Part shown: positions 43,100 to 54,124 of the stretch, in pieces
Layout of the letters: each line of letters begins with the position of its first letter
Position numbering within the stretch: the stretch's first letter is position 1
NCBI GenBank assembly: GCA_963377175.1
Contig: CAUJNA010003243.1
Location: 657,001 to 721,000 of the forward strand
Direction of reading: 5' to 3'
DNA length: 64,000 bases
DNA from: Effrenium voratum
Lineage: Eukaryota; Sar; Dinophyceae; Suessiales; Symbiodiniaceae
Notes under the pieces: generated by a model
Seen by the model: only the letters and a program-made list of their open reading frames with translations
What the model was told of the DNA's origin: nothing
Databases searched by the model: none
Translations under genes and position numbers: made by a program

Positions 43100-45250
43100 T
43101 GTTTTCTCATTTTTTCAAAAAGGAGCGGCATTTTCTATGAACGATTTTCGAGGTTCATTCTTCTCACTCATCCTTATCTGCCTATTTTTTGACGCGAGCT
43201 CACCGATATTTTTTGGGGTAGCACGAGCTCCATAGAGGCCTCCTTTACTTGGGGATCGAATTCTCGAGTCAGCTTTTGGGATGGTAAACATTTGCGACCT
43301 GGAGGAGCTTAGCTGTTTGATGTCCCCCTTTTCTGATGCCCCCGAGATTGTTTCTTACGGTTGACATGTTTTTACATATTTCTGAACATCCGTGTTACTT
43401 TGGTGTACCCTGGGCACTGGGGTTGGGCGATGCTATCCTCAATCATTTCAGTGAGCACACAGCTTGTAAACTGGCCAAGGGCTGTTTGCAGAAGCCGGAC
43501 ATTCGTTCTGATGGACACGGCATTTTTTCCTCTTTTTTTTTTTAAATAATAGTTGTTTTTCCTCCAGGATGCAACCAGTGTTCCGTGGGCATTGCGGCAT
43601 TCCTCGTCGTGGGGGGGGTGGAAAAGCCAGCTGGACGCCCAACAGAATGGGCCTTCCTTCCTGGGTTGTTTCCCCTTTCTTTTTTTGGTTCCGGAACCGA
43701 ACCAACCCAAAACCAGGCCGCCCCTTTTTCCTCGACCAACACACAATGCCCAGAAACAAATCCTCTGGAGGTTTTGTTGCTTCCATCATCTATATTTGCC
43801 CCGTGGATTCCTCTTCAGAAAATGCTAAAAGAGTGCAACATCATGCAACAATTGGTGGAATCGTTGCGTCTAAACTGGGTTTGTCTGAAATTAGGGACCC
43901 ACACACCCATCATTTCGGGTTTCCTTTTTGGCTTGTTTCCCTTTACCTTGCTTGTGCTCAGTCGGGAATGAGCCTGCCAGTGTTTGGGACTGAACCTGAA
44001 GAAGGAAACCATAGGGGATGGTTTTTCTCCGGGGCATTCTGTCTCTCCTTCACCGGCGATCGGACCAGCAAGTATAACCCAGAAAAGGGATCCGATCGGG
44101 GGCATTCTTCGGCGCGGCTCAGGCGCCCACAGAGACGGGCCAAAGAGAGCAGCCCAGGCGGGGCTTGTTCAAAATGGGGGGAAGCCAAAGGAGACCAAAG
44201 GAACCTGGTTGGTGTTTTTTTAGACCAAGGGAAACCACAGGAACCGGTTTGGTGTGCTTTTTTTTTGGCGGGGGCTTCAATGTTTGAGAAGCCCTGATCG
44301 GGAAGAGAAGGCTGAATTTCAAGTTGTGATGGGCGCCATCGGCCAGAGTTTTTTTCTTTACATTACCCCTGATTCCCTTTACAGGGAAGCCAACAGTCAG
44401 CTTCCCACTGTTTGGTGCTTTGGATTGATGGTTTGGGATTTGAACTTGCAGAGGGAAAATGGGAAACCGCCCCGTAGCCACCAAACCGCCAATCCAAACC
44501 ACCAATTCGAGGGAAGCTGAAAAAGGAGGTGGTTGAACATTTTGGTGGTGGAAGCCGCCAATCCAAACACGCAAGTGGCCACACCCCCAGGCCCGCCCGT
44601 TTGAGGGGGACTCCTTGTGATTGAGGCCGCAGCCCTCTCTGTGGGAAGCTAAGCGCGGGACTCGGCCGGCGGATCCGCCGTTTTTCTTCTTTTCTTCGGC
44701 GTCTGGGTCAACGTCTGGTACCGTCCTATTGCTTTGCCGTCTACTTACAAATGCTGGTGGAAGTCAAGATTGAAGTCCCAGGTTTCAGGATGGACGCTGG
44801 CCGAGAACAAACAACAAGCCGGTAGTTCAGGAAACTTCCCGCGGGGTTCGGCCGACCTTTTCCTGCTGGTCATGGAGGTGACTACTCGCAGGTCGCTTGT
44901 TTGACGTATCCGGCTGGTTTTGCATGTCTTGATGAGCTTTCCCCAAACTGCCACCATGCCTTTGTAAGTTCTCTAGCAAACGATTTGGATGTGCTTTCTG
45001 TGGATGTCACCAGTTCCTCTTTTGGTTGCTTCTTCTTTTAGTAATCTTGTAGTACTCTTCTGAGTCCTACAGGGCTGGATCCACAAAAACCACATCCAAA
45101 CCGTTTTCTAGGACTGCGGCATGGCATACATGCTGCACATACATCATGGCAGTTTGGGGCTCGGGCTGTGCCCAGCAGGTTGCTGTTGAGCAAGGATGGG
45201 GCAGGTTGGAGAGAAGAACAGTACAGGTTTCAGGTTGGAAGTTGGAGTAA
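43100..45250. other. Stretch without a confident gene
   Basis: Contains a family G element at 43955-44073. Several open frames run through it (notably 43569-44297 on +) but composition changes along them and no domain is recognised. The patch 44105-44170 is GC-rich and open on both strands. Confidence 0.4.
43955..44073. mobile_element. Family G TIR element
   Basis: TGCTCAGTCGGGAATGAGCC on the left and GGCGATCGGACCAGCAAG on the right; diverged but with the same end motif ACCAGCAAG as the complete intron at 33182. Confidence 0.5.
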
Positions 45251-45254
45251 TTCT

Positions 45255-45374
45255 AGGGGTTGATTCCTTGTCCATTCTTTTCAGCCAGTGTTCTTTTCAA
45301 ACACCAGCCATTTCCCCGGGGTTTTGGTGGTTTTCTAGAAAGAAGGATCCCTGGAAAGAATGGGGAAGTTACCC
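45255..45374. mobile_element. Family F element
   Basis: GGGTTGATTCCTTGTCCATT and TTTCTAGAAAGAAGGATCCC; nearly collinear with the copy at 16617. Confidence 0.7.
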
Positions 45375-45384
45375 CTAGAGAAAT

Positions 45385-45600
45385 GTAAACAGAGGCAGAG
45401 AAGCAGGGAAGTAGAGAAGCAGAGAAGGAGAGGCGGCGGAGAGGAGGCGGAGAGGAGGCGGAGCAGCGGAGTGGTGGCAACGAGGCAAAGAAGAAGCGTA
45501 GAGGGGGCGGAGATGCGGCAGAGAGGGAGAGGCAGAGCCACACGAGAGAGAGAGAGAGAGAGAGAATAAAAAAGAGAGATACGGAGAGGGAGTGGGAGGC
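45385..45600. repeat. Purine-rich tract with GGCGGAGAGGA and (GA)n repeats
   Basis: About 0.2 kb of AGAGAAGC, GGCGGAGAGGA and GA repeats. The complement stays open as a Leu/Ser/Pro frame. Not coding. Confidence 0.75.
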
Positions 45601-45853
45601 CGGGAGGGAGGCAAAGCGAGACCACGCCCCATGCTCAAAGGCACCAGTGTCATGCTGGGCCTTGTATGCACTGTATGCACCATCAAGTGTGTGCACAAAC
45701 ATACTGGAAGGGTGGTTTCCCTGCCCAAAAAGGGGGGGGGGGGTTGTAAAGTTGTACCCTGGAAGCCTCACAAAAGCGCACCAGACGTCAGGGAATTCCC
45801 CACCACAGCCAACTCCAGGGAATGTTTTTCCCTTTCCAGGACTTCCCCCAAGT

Positions 45854-45970
45854 GGCCATGGGTCAAAATTCTGTACCCCCAGTGACCATCCCAATCCCCA
45901 CTAGAATAAAGCCTAAACTGGGTGGTGAATTCACCTACCCCGAAATGGTACCATTGGTTTTGACCCACAG
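45854..45970. mobile_element. Family C TIR element providing an acceptor
   Basis: CCATGGGTCAAAATTCTG at the left and TGGTTTTGACCCACAG at the right, with CCAAGTGG directly on both sides (45846-45853 and 45971-45978), an apparent 8-bp target duplication. A protein-like frame begins right after the final CACAG. Confidence 0.7.
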
Positions 45971-46205
45971 CCAAGTGGAGCCGGAACTGCTGCGGGCATG
46001 CCTGTCCGAGGCCTCGGCCCAGCCTGGATCCCAAGGAATGGTTCAGGCGCTTTCCGCCGTCGAACTCGGAGCTCGGAGCTCGGAGCTCGGGGCTCGGAGC
46101 GCGGCGGAGCGCGAGTGCTCCGAGTCGCGCGTGGCGAGTCGAGTCGGCTCGGCCAGGAGTCTGGAGAAGGAGCAAGAAATGAGGGCCAGGCCGGGTGCGG
46201 AGTGA
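45971..46205 (+). CDS. Exon of an unrecognised protein, directly after a family C element
   Basis: From the CAG at the element end it reads QVEPELLRACLSEASAQPGS, QGMVQALSAVELGARSSELG and later SARSLEKEQEMRARPGAE plus TGA. The first 30 residues are protein-like; the middle crosses a GAGCTCG repeat, so the true exon may end sooner (GC donor after LLR). Confidence 0.4.
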
Positions 46206-46296
46206 TAATCGGAGCGCGGGCGGTTGCGCGGAGCGGCTTTCATGCCGCCTTGGGGCGAAATGCAGGGTTTCCTCATCTTCAGGCGCCATATGAAGT

Positions 46297-46376
46297 GCTG
46301 ATGGTGGTGGTAGTGGTGGTGGTGGAGGTGGTGGAGGTGGTGGAGGTGGTGGTGGTGGTGGTGGTGGTGGTGGTCT
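46297..46376. repeat. (GGT)n microsatellite
   Basis: About 26 GGT/GGA triplets, keeping Val/Gly frames open on + and His on the opposite strand. Confidence 0.85.
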
Positions 46377-46403
46377 TCCATGCTCAGTTTTGCTCTCCCA
46401 TCT

Positions 46404-46604
46404 GACATGGAACCCACCAGTGGGTCGGTTCCTTGAAAGGAAAGCGGGGCCCGTGCCGTCCGGTCAGATTTCCATGTTGGGAGGGTAAACCGGAGAGTGA
46501 TGAGCTCAACCCTACAGCTAACTCCGACCAATATTGACACGGGGTCCTGGAAGACCATTCTCCTTTTGAAGGGACCGCCTGTCAGGTTCCACGTTCTATA
46601 CTTG
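46404..46604. mobile_element. Family E elements, two partial copies
   Basis: First copy about 46404-46478 (ACATGGAACCCACCAGTGGG ... TTTCCATGTTGGG). Second, right half only, about 46540-46604 (CCTGGAAGACCATTCTCC, CCGCCTGTCAGGTTCCACG). Compare the full copy at 21543. Confidence 0.5.
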
Positions 46605-47308
46605 AAAGGAGGGCAACTCCCACAGGCTGGCACCATGCTTAGCTTTGCCCCTTGCCTAGACATTGCACACGTCAGGTTGAATGGCCATAGCGGATTTGGC
46701 TCTGACTGGTCAAGTCGAGGACGGGGGACAGACACGTTGCGGAGCTTTACCTTGGCAAGCCGAATTTGGTGCGGACGCACCATTTTCGGAGGTTTGCCTT
46801 CAAGTGCGTGTGTCCTTTTTTAGGAGATCTCCCAAAATGGTTGCTTTTCTTTGACCACCCAAATAGGGGGTATCCTCAAAATGGCAGATCCAAATAGGGG
46901 CGAAGCCGCCTTGGATGTTTGTCTGGATTCCCCTTCCTCGAGCTGTGCCCAGTTGTGCCCCCGAAAAAGGGAAGCGCTGCTTTCCGGGAAAAGGGGGAAG
47001 ATGTTCAGGTGACCCGGGTCATACATAGGCTAACCTTGCGTGCTGTGTGTTGACCTTGCGCAATTTTGCCTTCTCTTGGTTTTGGCAGTAGCTTTGCAAG
47101 ATTTGACTCTGGTTCTGTGCTTACCGGCACCAAGCAGAGAGGCTGAGAGACGCAGGCGTAGGTGATTGTTTTGATCGGGGAAACCTTACACTCGTGCATC
47201 ACATTTGCTTGTCTTCATCACCTGTCGAAATAAATTTCAACAAGGAATTCGCTTGCAAATGCTTGGACACAACAAATTACCGCTGAAGCACTCCTGGTCT
47301 CCACTCAG

Positions 47309-47423
47309 GATGCATCTGGTAGCTTCGTCCGGCTTTTCCAAACGAGCCCAAGCGAAGCTCCCAGGAGCGAATCCACCAGAGAGGCACGCGATTCGGCCGG
47401 GGCCGGGGCGAAATCGTCTCGAG
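47309..47423 (+). CDS. Exon upstream of the 55-bp satellite, unrecognised
   Basis: After CCACTCAG it reads DASGSFVRLFQTSPSEAPRS then ESTREARDSAGAGAKSSR, followed by a GT (GAG|GTTTGG). To join the next exon (51988, phase 0) a GC donor at GAA|GC or GAG|GC inside it fits better. Low-complexity Ser/Ala/Glu composition. Confidence 0.5.
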
Positions 47424-47499
47424 GTTTGGAATGAGGAAACGATTCTTGAGGCTCGGTGATTCGGTGATTCTTGAGGCTTGGGGATTTCCTGGTATTTTT

Positions 47500-50400
47500 G
47501 CCGTCGTGAGGTTGGGAGTAGCAAGAGTCTTGCTGGTGAGCTCCATGTATTTTTGCCGTCGTGAGGTTGGGAGTAGCAAGAGTCTTGCTGGTGAGCTCCA
47601 TGTATTTTTGCCGTCGTGATGTTGGGAGTAGCAAGAGTTTTGCTGGTGAACTCCATGTATTTTTGCCGTCGTGAGGTTGGGAGTAGCAAGAGTCTTGCTG
47701 GTGAGCTCCATGTATTTTTGCCGTCGTGAGGTTGGGAGTAGCAAGAGTCTTGCTGGTGAGCTCCATGTACTTTTGCCGTCGTGATGTTGGGAGTAGCAAG
47801 AGTTTTGCTGGTGAACTCCATGTATTTTTGCCGTCGTGAGGTTGGGAGTAGCAAGAGTCTTGCTGGTGAGCTCCATGTATTTTTGCCGTCGTGATGTTGG
47901 GAGTAGCAAGAGTTTTGCTGGTGAACTCCATGTATTTTTGCCGTCGTGAGGTTGGGAGTAGCAAGAGTCTTGCTGGTGAGCTCCATGTATTTTTGCCGTC
48001 GTGATGTTGGGAGTAGCAAGAGTTTGCTGGTGAACTCCATGTATTTTTGCCGTCGTGATGTTGGGAGTAGCAAGAGTTTTGCTGGTGAACTCCATGTATT
48101 TTTGCCGTCGTGATGTTGGGAGTAGCAAGAGTTTTGCTGGTGAACTCCATGTATTTTTGCCGCCGTGATGTTGGGAGTAGCAAGAGTTTTGCTGGTGAAC
48201 TCCATGTATTTTTGCCGTCGTGATGTTGGGAGTAGCAAGAGTTTTGCTGGTGAACTCCATGTATTTTTGCCGTCGTGATGTTGGGAGTAGCAAGAGTTTT
48301 GCTGGTGAACTCCATGTATTTTTCCATGTATTTTTGCCGTCGTTCTTGAGCGTTGGGAGTAGCAAGAGCTGCTGGTGAACTCCATGTATTTTTTCCAATG
48401 ATGTTGGGCAGCAAGAGTTTTGCTGGTGAACCTATGTATTTTTGCCGCCGTGATGTTGGGAGTAGAAAGAGTTTTGGTTGGTGAAGTCCATGTATTTTTT
48501 GCCGTCGTGATGTTGGGAGTAGCAAGAGTTTTGCTGGTGAACCATGTATTTTTGCAGTCGCGATGTTGGGAGTAGCAAGAGCCGTTGGTGAACTCCATGT
48601 ATTTTTGCTGTCGATGTTGGGAGTAGCAAGAGTTTTGCTGTGAACTTCCATGCATTTTGCTGTCGTGATGTTGGGAGTAGCAAGAGTTTTGCTGGTGAAC
48701 TCCATGTATTTTTGCAGCCGCGATGTTGGGAGTAGCAAGAGTTTTGCTGGTGAAGTCCATGTATTTTTGCAGCCGTGATGTTGGGAGTAGCAAGAGTTTT
48801 GCTGGTGAACTCCATGTATTTTTGCCGTCGTGATGTTGGGAGTAGCAAGAGTTTTGCTGGTGAAGTCCATGTATTTTTGCAGCCGCGATGTTGGGAGTAG
48901 CAAGAGTTTTGCTGGTGAACTCCATGTATTTTTGCAGGCGCGATGTTGGGAGTCGCAAGAGTTTTGCTGGTGAACTCCATAGCTTGCCGTCGATGTTGTA
49001 TACAAGAGTTTTGTTGGTGAAGTCCATGTATTTTTGCCGTCGTGATGTTGGGAGTAGCAAGAGTTTTGCTGGTGAAGTCCATGCATTGCAGCCGCGATGT
49101 TGGGAGTAGCAAGAGTTTTGCTGGTGAACTCCATGCGTATTTTTGCAGCCGCGATGTTGGGAGTAGCAAGAGTTTTGCTGGTGAACTCCATATATTTTGC
49201 CGTCGTGATGTTGGGAGTAGCAAGAGTTTTGCTGGTGAAGCCCATGTATTTTGCAGCCGCGATGTTGGGAGTAGCAAGAGTTTTGCTGGTGAAGTCCATG
49301 TATTTTTGCAGCCGCGATGTTGGGAGTAGCAAGAGTTTTGCTGGTGAAATCCATGCATTTTTTGCAGCCGCGATGTTGGAGTAGCAAGAGTTATTGAGAA
49401 CTCATGCATTTTGCAGTCGTGATGTTGGGAGTAGCAAGAGTTTTGCTGGTGAACTCCATGCATTTTGCAGTCGTGATGTTGGGAGTAGCAAGAGTTTTGC
49501 TGGTGAACTCCATGTATTTTTTGCAGCCGCGATGTTGGGAGTAGCAAGAGCTGCTGAGCTTCTCATGCATTTTGCAAGCCGCGATGTTGGGAGAGTAGCA
49601 AGAGTATTGCTGGTGAACTCCATGTATTTTTGCCGTCGTGATGTTGGGAGTAGCAAGAGTTTTGCTGGTGAAGTCCATGTATTTTTGCAGCCGCGATGTT
49701 GGGAGTAGCAAGAGTTTTGCTGGTGAACTCCATGTATTTTTGCAGCCGCGATGTTGAGGAGTAGCAAGAGTTTTGTTGGTGAACTCCATGTATTTTTGCC
49801 GTCGTGATGTTGGGAGTAGCAAGAGTTTTGCTGGTGAAGTCCATGTATTTTGCAGCCGCGATGTTGGGAGTAGCAAGAGTTTTATGGTGAACTCCATGCA
49901 TTTTGCAGTCGCATGTTGGGGAGTAAGCAAGAAGTTTTGCTGGTGAAGTCCATGTATTTTTGCAGCCGCGATGTTGGGAGTAGCAAGAGTTTTGCTGGTG
50001 AACTCCATGTATTTTTGCCGTCGTGATGTTGGGAGTAGCAAGAGTTTTGCTGGTGAAGTCCATGTATTCTTGCAGCCGCGATGTTGGGAGTAGCAAGAGT
50101 TTTGCTGGTGAACTCCATGTATTTTTGCCGTCGTGATGTTGGGAGTAGCAAGAGTTTTGCTGGTGAGTCGTGATGTTGGGAGTAGCAAGAGTTTTGCTGG
50201 TGAACTCCATGCATTTTGCAGTCGTGATGTTGGGAGTAGCAAGAGTTTTGCTGGTGAACTCCATGCATTTTTGGCGTGATGTTGGGAGTAGCAAGAGTTT
50301 TGTTGGTGAACTCCATGCATTTTGCAGTCGTGATGTTGGGAGTAGCAAGAGTTTGCTGGTGAACTCCACTATTTTGCGTCGTGCATGTTGGGAGTAGCAA

Positions 50401-51955
50401 GAGTTTTGCTGGTGAACTCCATGCATTTTGCAGTCGTGATGTTGGGAGTAGCAAGAGTTTTGCTGGTGAACTCCATGTTTTGCAGCGTGATGTTGGGAGT
50501 AGCAAGAGTTTTGCTGGTGAACTCCATGTATTTTTTGCAGCCGCGATGTTGGGAGTAGCAAGAGTTTTGCTGGTGAACTCCATGCATTTTGCAGCCGCGA
50601 TGTTGGGAGTAGCAAGAGTATTGCTGGTGAACTCCATGTATTTTTGCCGTCGTGATGTTGGGAGTAGCAAGAGTTTTGCTGGTGAAGTCCATGTATTTTT
50701 GCAGCCGCGATGTTGGGAGTAGCAAGAGTTTTGCTGGTGAACTCCATGTATTTTTGCAGCCGCGATGTTGGGAGTAGCAAGAGTTTTGCTGGTGAACTCC
50801 ATGTATTTTTGCCGTCGTGATGTTGGGAGTAGCAAGAGTTTTGCTGGTGAAGTCCATGATTTTGCAGCCGCGATGTTGGGAGAGTGGTGCAAGATTTTCC
50901 CCCTGTTTAGGAGTACAAGAGTTTTGCTGGTGAATCCATGTATTTTTGCAGCCGCGTGTTGGAGTAGCAGAGTTTTGCTGGTGGTATTTTTGCAGTCGTG
51001 ATGTTGGGAGTAGCAAGAGTTTTGCTGGTGAAGTCCATGTATTTTTGCAGCCGCGATGTTGGGAGTAGCAAGAGTTTTGCTGGTGAACTCCATGCATTTT
51101 GCAGTCGTGATGTTGGGAGTAGCAAGAGTTTTGCTGGTGAAGTCCATGTATTTTTGCAGCCGCGATTTTGCTGGGTGAACTCCATGCATTTTGCAGTCGT
51201 GATGTTGGGAGTAGCAAGAGTTTTGCTGGTGAACTCCATGCATTTTGCAGTCGATGTTGGGGGTAGCAAGAGTTTTGCTGGTGAACTCCATGCATTTTGC
51301 AGTCGTGATGTTGGGAGTAGCAAGAGTTTTGCTGGTGAACTCCATGCATTTTGCAGTCGTGATGTTGTGAAATTTGCTGGTGAACCATGCATTTTGCAGT
51401 CGTGATGTTGGGAGTAGCAAGAGTTTTGCTGGTGAACTCCATGCATTTTGCAGTCGTGATGTTGGGAGTAGCAAGAGTTTTGCTGGTGAACTCCATGCAT
51501 TTTGCAGTCGTGATGTTGGGAGTAGCAAGAGTTTTGCTGGTGAACTCCATGCATTTTGCAGTCGTGATGTTGGGAGTGCAAGAGTTTTGCTGGTGAACTC
51601 ATGTGAGTGTTGGGAGTAGCAAGAGTTTTGCTGGTGAACTCCATGCATTTTGCAGTCGTGATGTTGGGAGTAGCAAAGAGTTTTGCTGGTGAACTCCATG
51701 CATTTTGCAGTCGTGATGTTGGGAGGCAAGAGTTTTGCTGGTGAACTCCATGCATTTTGCAGTCGTGATGTTGGGAGTAGCAAGAGTTTTGCTGGTGAAC
51801 TCCATGCATTTTGCAGTCGTGATGTTGGGAGTAGCAAGAGTTTTGCTGGTGAACTCCATGCATTTTGTAGTCGTGATGTTGGGAGTAGCAAGAGTTTTGC
51901 TGGTGAACTCCATGCATTTTGTAGTCGTGATGTTGGGAGCAGCAACAACAAGAGT
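47500..51955. repeat. 55-bp satellite array of about 80 copies
   Basis: The unit starts GTTGGGAGTAGCAAGAGTTT, then TGCTGGTGAACTCCATGTAT and TTTTGCCGTCGTGAT. Variants are ordered along the array: GAGGTTGG with CTTGCTGGTGAGCTCC at 47507-47990; GCCGTCGTGAT up to about 48700; interleaved GCAGCCGCGAT in the middle; and a 53-bp GCATTTTGCAGTCGTGAT form to the right end. Truncated units occur near 48340-48420, 49385, 49550, 50895 and 51160. A 55-bp unit shifts frame every copy yet has no stop in any - strand frame, so reading frames of up to 700 codons on the - strand are artefacts. It is flanked by exons at 47309 and 51988 and is probably intronic. Confidence 0.92.
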
Positions 51956-51987
51956 TTGGCCAGCCTTTTTCAACAAGGTATTTTCAG

Positions 51988-52039
51988 AGGAGGCTGATTG
52001 AGACGGATGGTCAGCATGTGACCAGCTGCTCTACAGGAA
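51988..52039 (+). CDS. Exon downstream of the 55-bp satellite
   Basis: Between TATTTTCAG and a strong donor GGAAG|GTGAGC it reads RRLIETDGQHVTSCSTG. Only this frame is open. Starts in phase 0. Confidence 0.55.
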
Positions 52040-52259
52040 GGTGAGCTCATGAGGTGGCAATGTTGTTTGGAATTGGAGGGCCATTGGGGATGTTGTTTGG
52101 TTTCATTCCGGGATTTTGGTTATTGCTTCTCTCTCTGCGCTGGCTTTTTTTTTGTGCGGATTGTTGCAGGTCTTTGCGGCTTGTGGGGGCTTTTGCACAT
52201 TTCCGTGGCTTGTGGTGCCCGAGGCCAGCCCTAACCCTCGACCTACCCTAAACCAACCC

Positions 52260-52420
52260 TAAATCCACCCTCGAGCCTCGGCTCGCGTGGCCGAGGTTTC
52301 GCTGACTTCGGCAACTCGCGTGTAGCATCCTTCGCTTTTGTGGGAAGACAGCAAAACACACGCCTTTTGTTATATCAAGCACATGGGAGTGGACGTTGAG
52401 GGGATGGTGTGAAACAAGCC
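52260..52420 (+). CDS. Possible terminal exon, unrecognised
   Basis: After CCTCGAG one frame reads SARVAEVSLTSATRV and TAG; another reads GSRGRGFADFGNSRVASFAF then VGRQQNTRLLLYQAHGSGR and TGA. The phase of the previous exon does not settle the choice. A telomere-like CCCTAAAC patch lies just upstream. Confidence 0.35.
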
Positions 52421-52979
52421 CTCCTCACCTCACTTCCATGATGGTTAAGAGGGCAGGCAACCAGGGGTTGATTAATCCTGATTTCGGGTGAATATTAACA
52501 AGGCGAACTTTGGGGGTAAAACCAGCTCACCCATGAAGGTCCCTCTCTTGGTCCGTCATTTCCGGTTCATGAATACGGCAATATGTCCCAAAGTTTTCGG
52601 TTGTTCCCTTTAATTAATCAAGTTTAATGTCCCTTGCGGAAAAAAAAAAACAAAAAACAAAAAACTGATCAGGCAAACTTTTTTTTTGAGGGTACCTTTC
52701 GGATGGTCCAGGAAAGGACGCCAGCATTTGGGGGTCCGAATCCCTTTGACCAGCAGAGAATTCACGCGACTCGGCAGGCGGTCAAGCTGGTGTGAAGGCA
52801 GCCGGATCCCAGTGGGCGCCCCAGAAGCAAAGGATATGGCGACCCAACTTGGCACCTGACTAGAGGTGCTATGATAGGAGGGGTACCATGCTTTGGCGCT
52901 TCTTTAAATGAATAAATCAATATATATATATATGCATATATATATATATATCCGTTGGGGGAAACTCAACGAACCTCAG

Positions 52980-53127
52980 CTCGGCTTGCTGATTCAAAAT
53001 TGGCGCTGGCGGACATTCCACCGGGGCTGATCTGGGCGTCTGCTGGTCCGGGCAGCCTATCGTTTCGTTACCTGAGAGACATCTGCTTGTCCCACGTAGC
53101 GAGCGCCAGAGATAAGTCCACCGCAAC
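52980..53127 (+). CDS. Exon of an unrecognised protein
   Basis: After ACCTCAG it reads RLADSKLALADIPPGLIWAS, AGPGSLSFRYLRDICLSHVA and SARDKSTATQR. The donor is uncertain: GC after HV (GTA|GC) or GT after SH (CAC|GTAGCG) both leave phase 0 for the next exon. A family A element inserts just after it. Confidence 0.55.
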
Positions 53128-53137
53128 GCAGAGAGAC

Positions 53138-53253
53138 CATAGGTGTTCGTTTTTTGTTGTTGTTGTTGTTGGCAAAAGAATAGATGGCCTTGGTTTACCA
53201 GGTGGTTTACTCATCTACCAGGGACATCTATTTCCCCCAAAAGGACACCTATG
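53138..53253. mobile_element. Family A TIR element with perfect 8-bp duplication inside an intron
   Basis: CATAGGTGTTCGTTTTTTG and CCCAAAAGGACACCTATG, flanked on both sides by AGAGAGAC (53130-53137 and 53254-53261). It lies between two protein-like exons. Inner arms TAGATGGCC and ACATCTATTT pair. Confidence 0.8.
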
Positions 53254-53271
53254 AGAGAGACTCTAGCCAAG

Positions 53272-53355
53272 GAGTTTCGATCTGCGGCGGCCACGCATAG
53301 ACCCTCTCAGACGTCGACTCCGCTGCAGCTTTGGCCTGTTTGGGTTGCGGCATGA
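53272..53355 (+). CDS. Terminal exon after a family A element
   Basis: After TAGCCAAG it reads EFRSAAATHRPSQTSTPLQL then WPVWVAA and TGA (53353-53355). Phase 0, compatible with 52980-53127. Only 18 bp separate the element end from the exon. Confidence 0.5.
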   Translation, partial: EFRSAAATHRPSQTSTPLQLWPVWVAA

Positions 53356-53607
53356 TGACAGCAGTATGGGTGCTTGACGGTGAACCTCCAGTAGTTTATT
53401 GGCATGTTGTTCAAGAGGATCCGTCAGTACTGCAAGGGCCCAAGCAAAAAAAGGGGGTGGACACTATTGAAGCTGCAATCAGTGATCATATATACTATAA
53501 AACGGAATAAATGATAAATGCCTAAAGGTTTTCTTGCTGTGTTATCATAGGTATAACTATATACTTCAGTTATGATACATATGTATATATACTATAGCAC
53601 CCGTATT

Positions 53608-54009
53608 TTACTCCGGGTTTCTTGCAACTTGTGACCGGCGGATCTCGGGGAGAGCTGCGTGCCACTTGGCAAAATCGGGAACGGGTGGCATTCGCAAGGG
53701 TTCAACGGAGAGGCACTCGCTCGGGCAACCATCGGGCAATATGGATGCCTTCCAGGGGATCTTTAGCAGGGCTCCAGAAAAAAGGAAATTCAAGTTGGTA
53801 CCAACTTCTTCTATCCTCTCTACTGGAGGACCTAGATGGAAACCATCACTCACTTGCTCAACTTTAGCAGGGCTCCAGAAAACGAAATTCATCTTGCAAC
53901 CAGTTGAAGCATATGGCTTTTTCAACACCAAAATAAAGTTGGAAACCACCATTTGCAAGTTGCAATGTTCAGGTGTATAGTGTAAGGATCCCTGTTTAGG
54001 GGCTCTCAA
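53608..54009 (-). CDS. Open frame on the opposite strand, doubtful
   Basis: A 133-codon frame (for example FLFSGALLKIPWKASILPDG, PPVPDFAKWHAALPEIRRSQ) with protein-like composition. Two + frames over the same bases are also open (53622-53867 and 53666-53980). The block holds a duplicated TTTAGCAGGGCTCCAGAAAA (53761 and 53863). Which strand, if any, is coding is unclear. Confidence 0.25.
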   Translation of the reverse strand: MRAPKQGSLHYTPEHCNLQMVVSNFILVLKKPYASTGCKMNFVFWSPAKVEQVSDGFHLGPPVERIEEVGTNLNFLFSGALLKIPWKASILPDGCPSECLSVEPLRMPPVPDFAKWHAALPEIRRSQVARNPE

Positions 54010-54124
54010 AATGCTTGGTTCCCTGTTTGTTTCCCTTTCAAGCTAGCAAAAGAGGGGGACTTCCTCAAAAAGAGATACAAACATGCTTTGACCACTGGAC
54101 ACCGTTCTGACATTGCTTAAGGTG

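Noticed and set aside
47237..51951. Very long frames of 300-716 codons on the - strand (and many on +)
   Set aside because: They run through the 55-bp satellite, whose unit lacks stops in any - strand frame. The predicted proteins are the unit translated in three rotating frames.
47500..51955. Possible CRISPR-like or protein repeat domain array
   Set aside because: There are no spacers; the 55-bp period breaks the reading frame in every unit.
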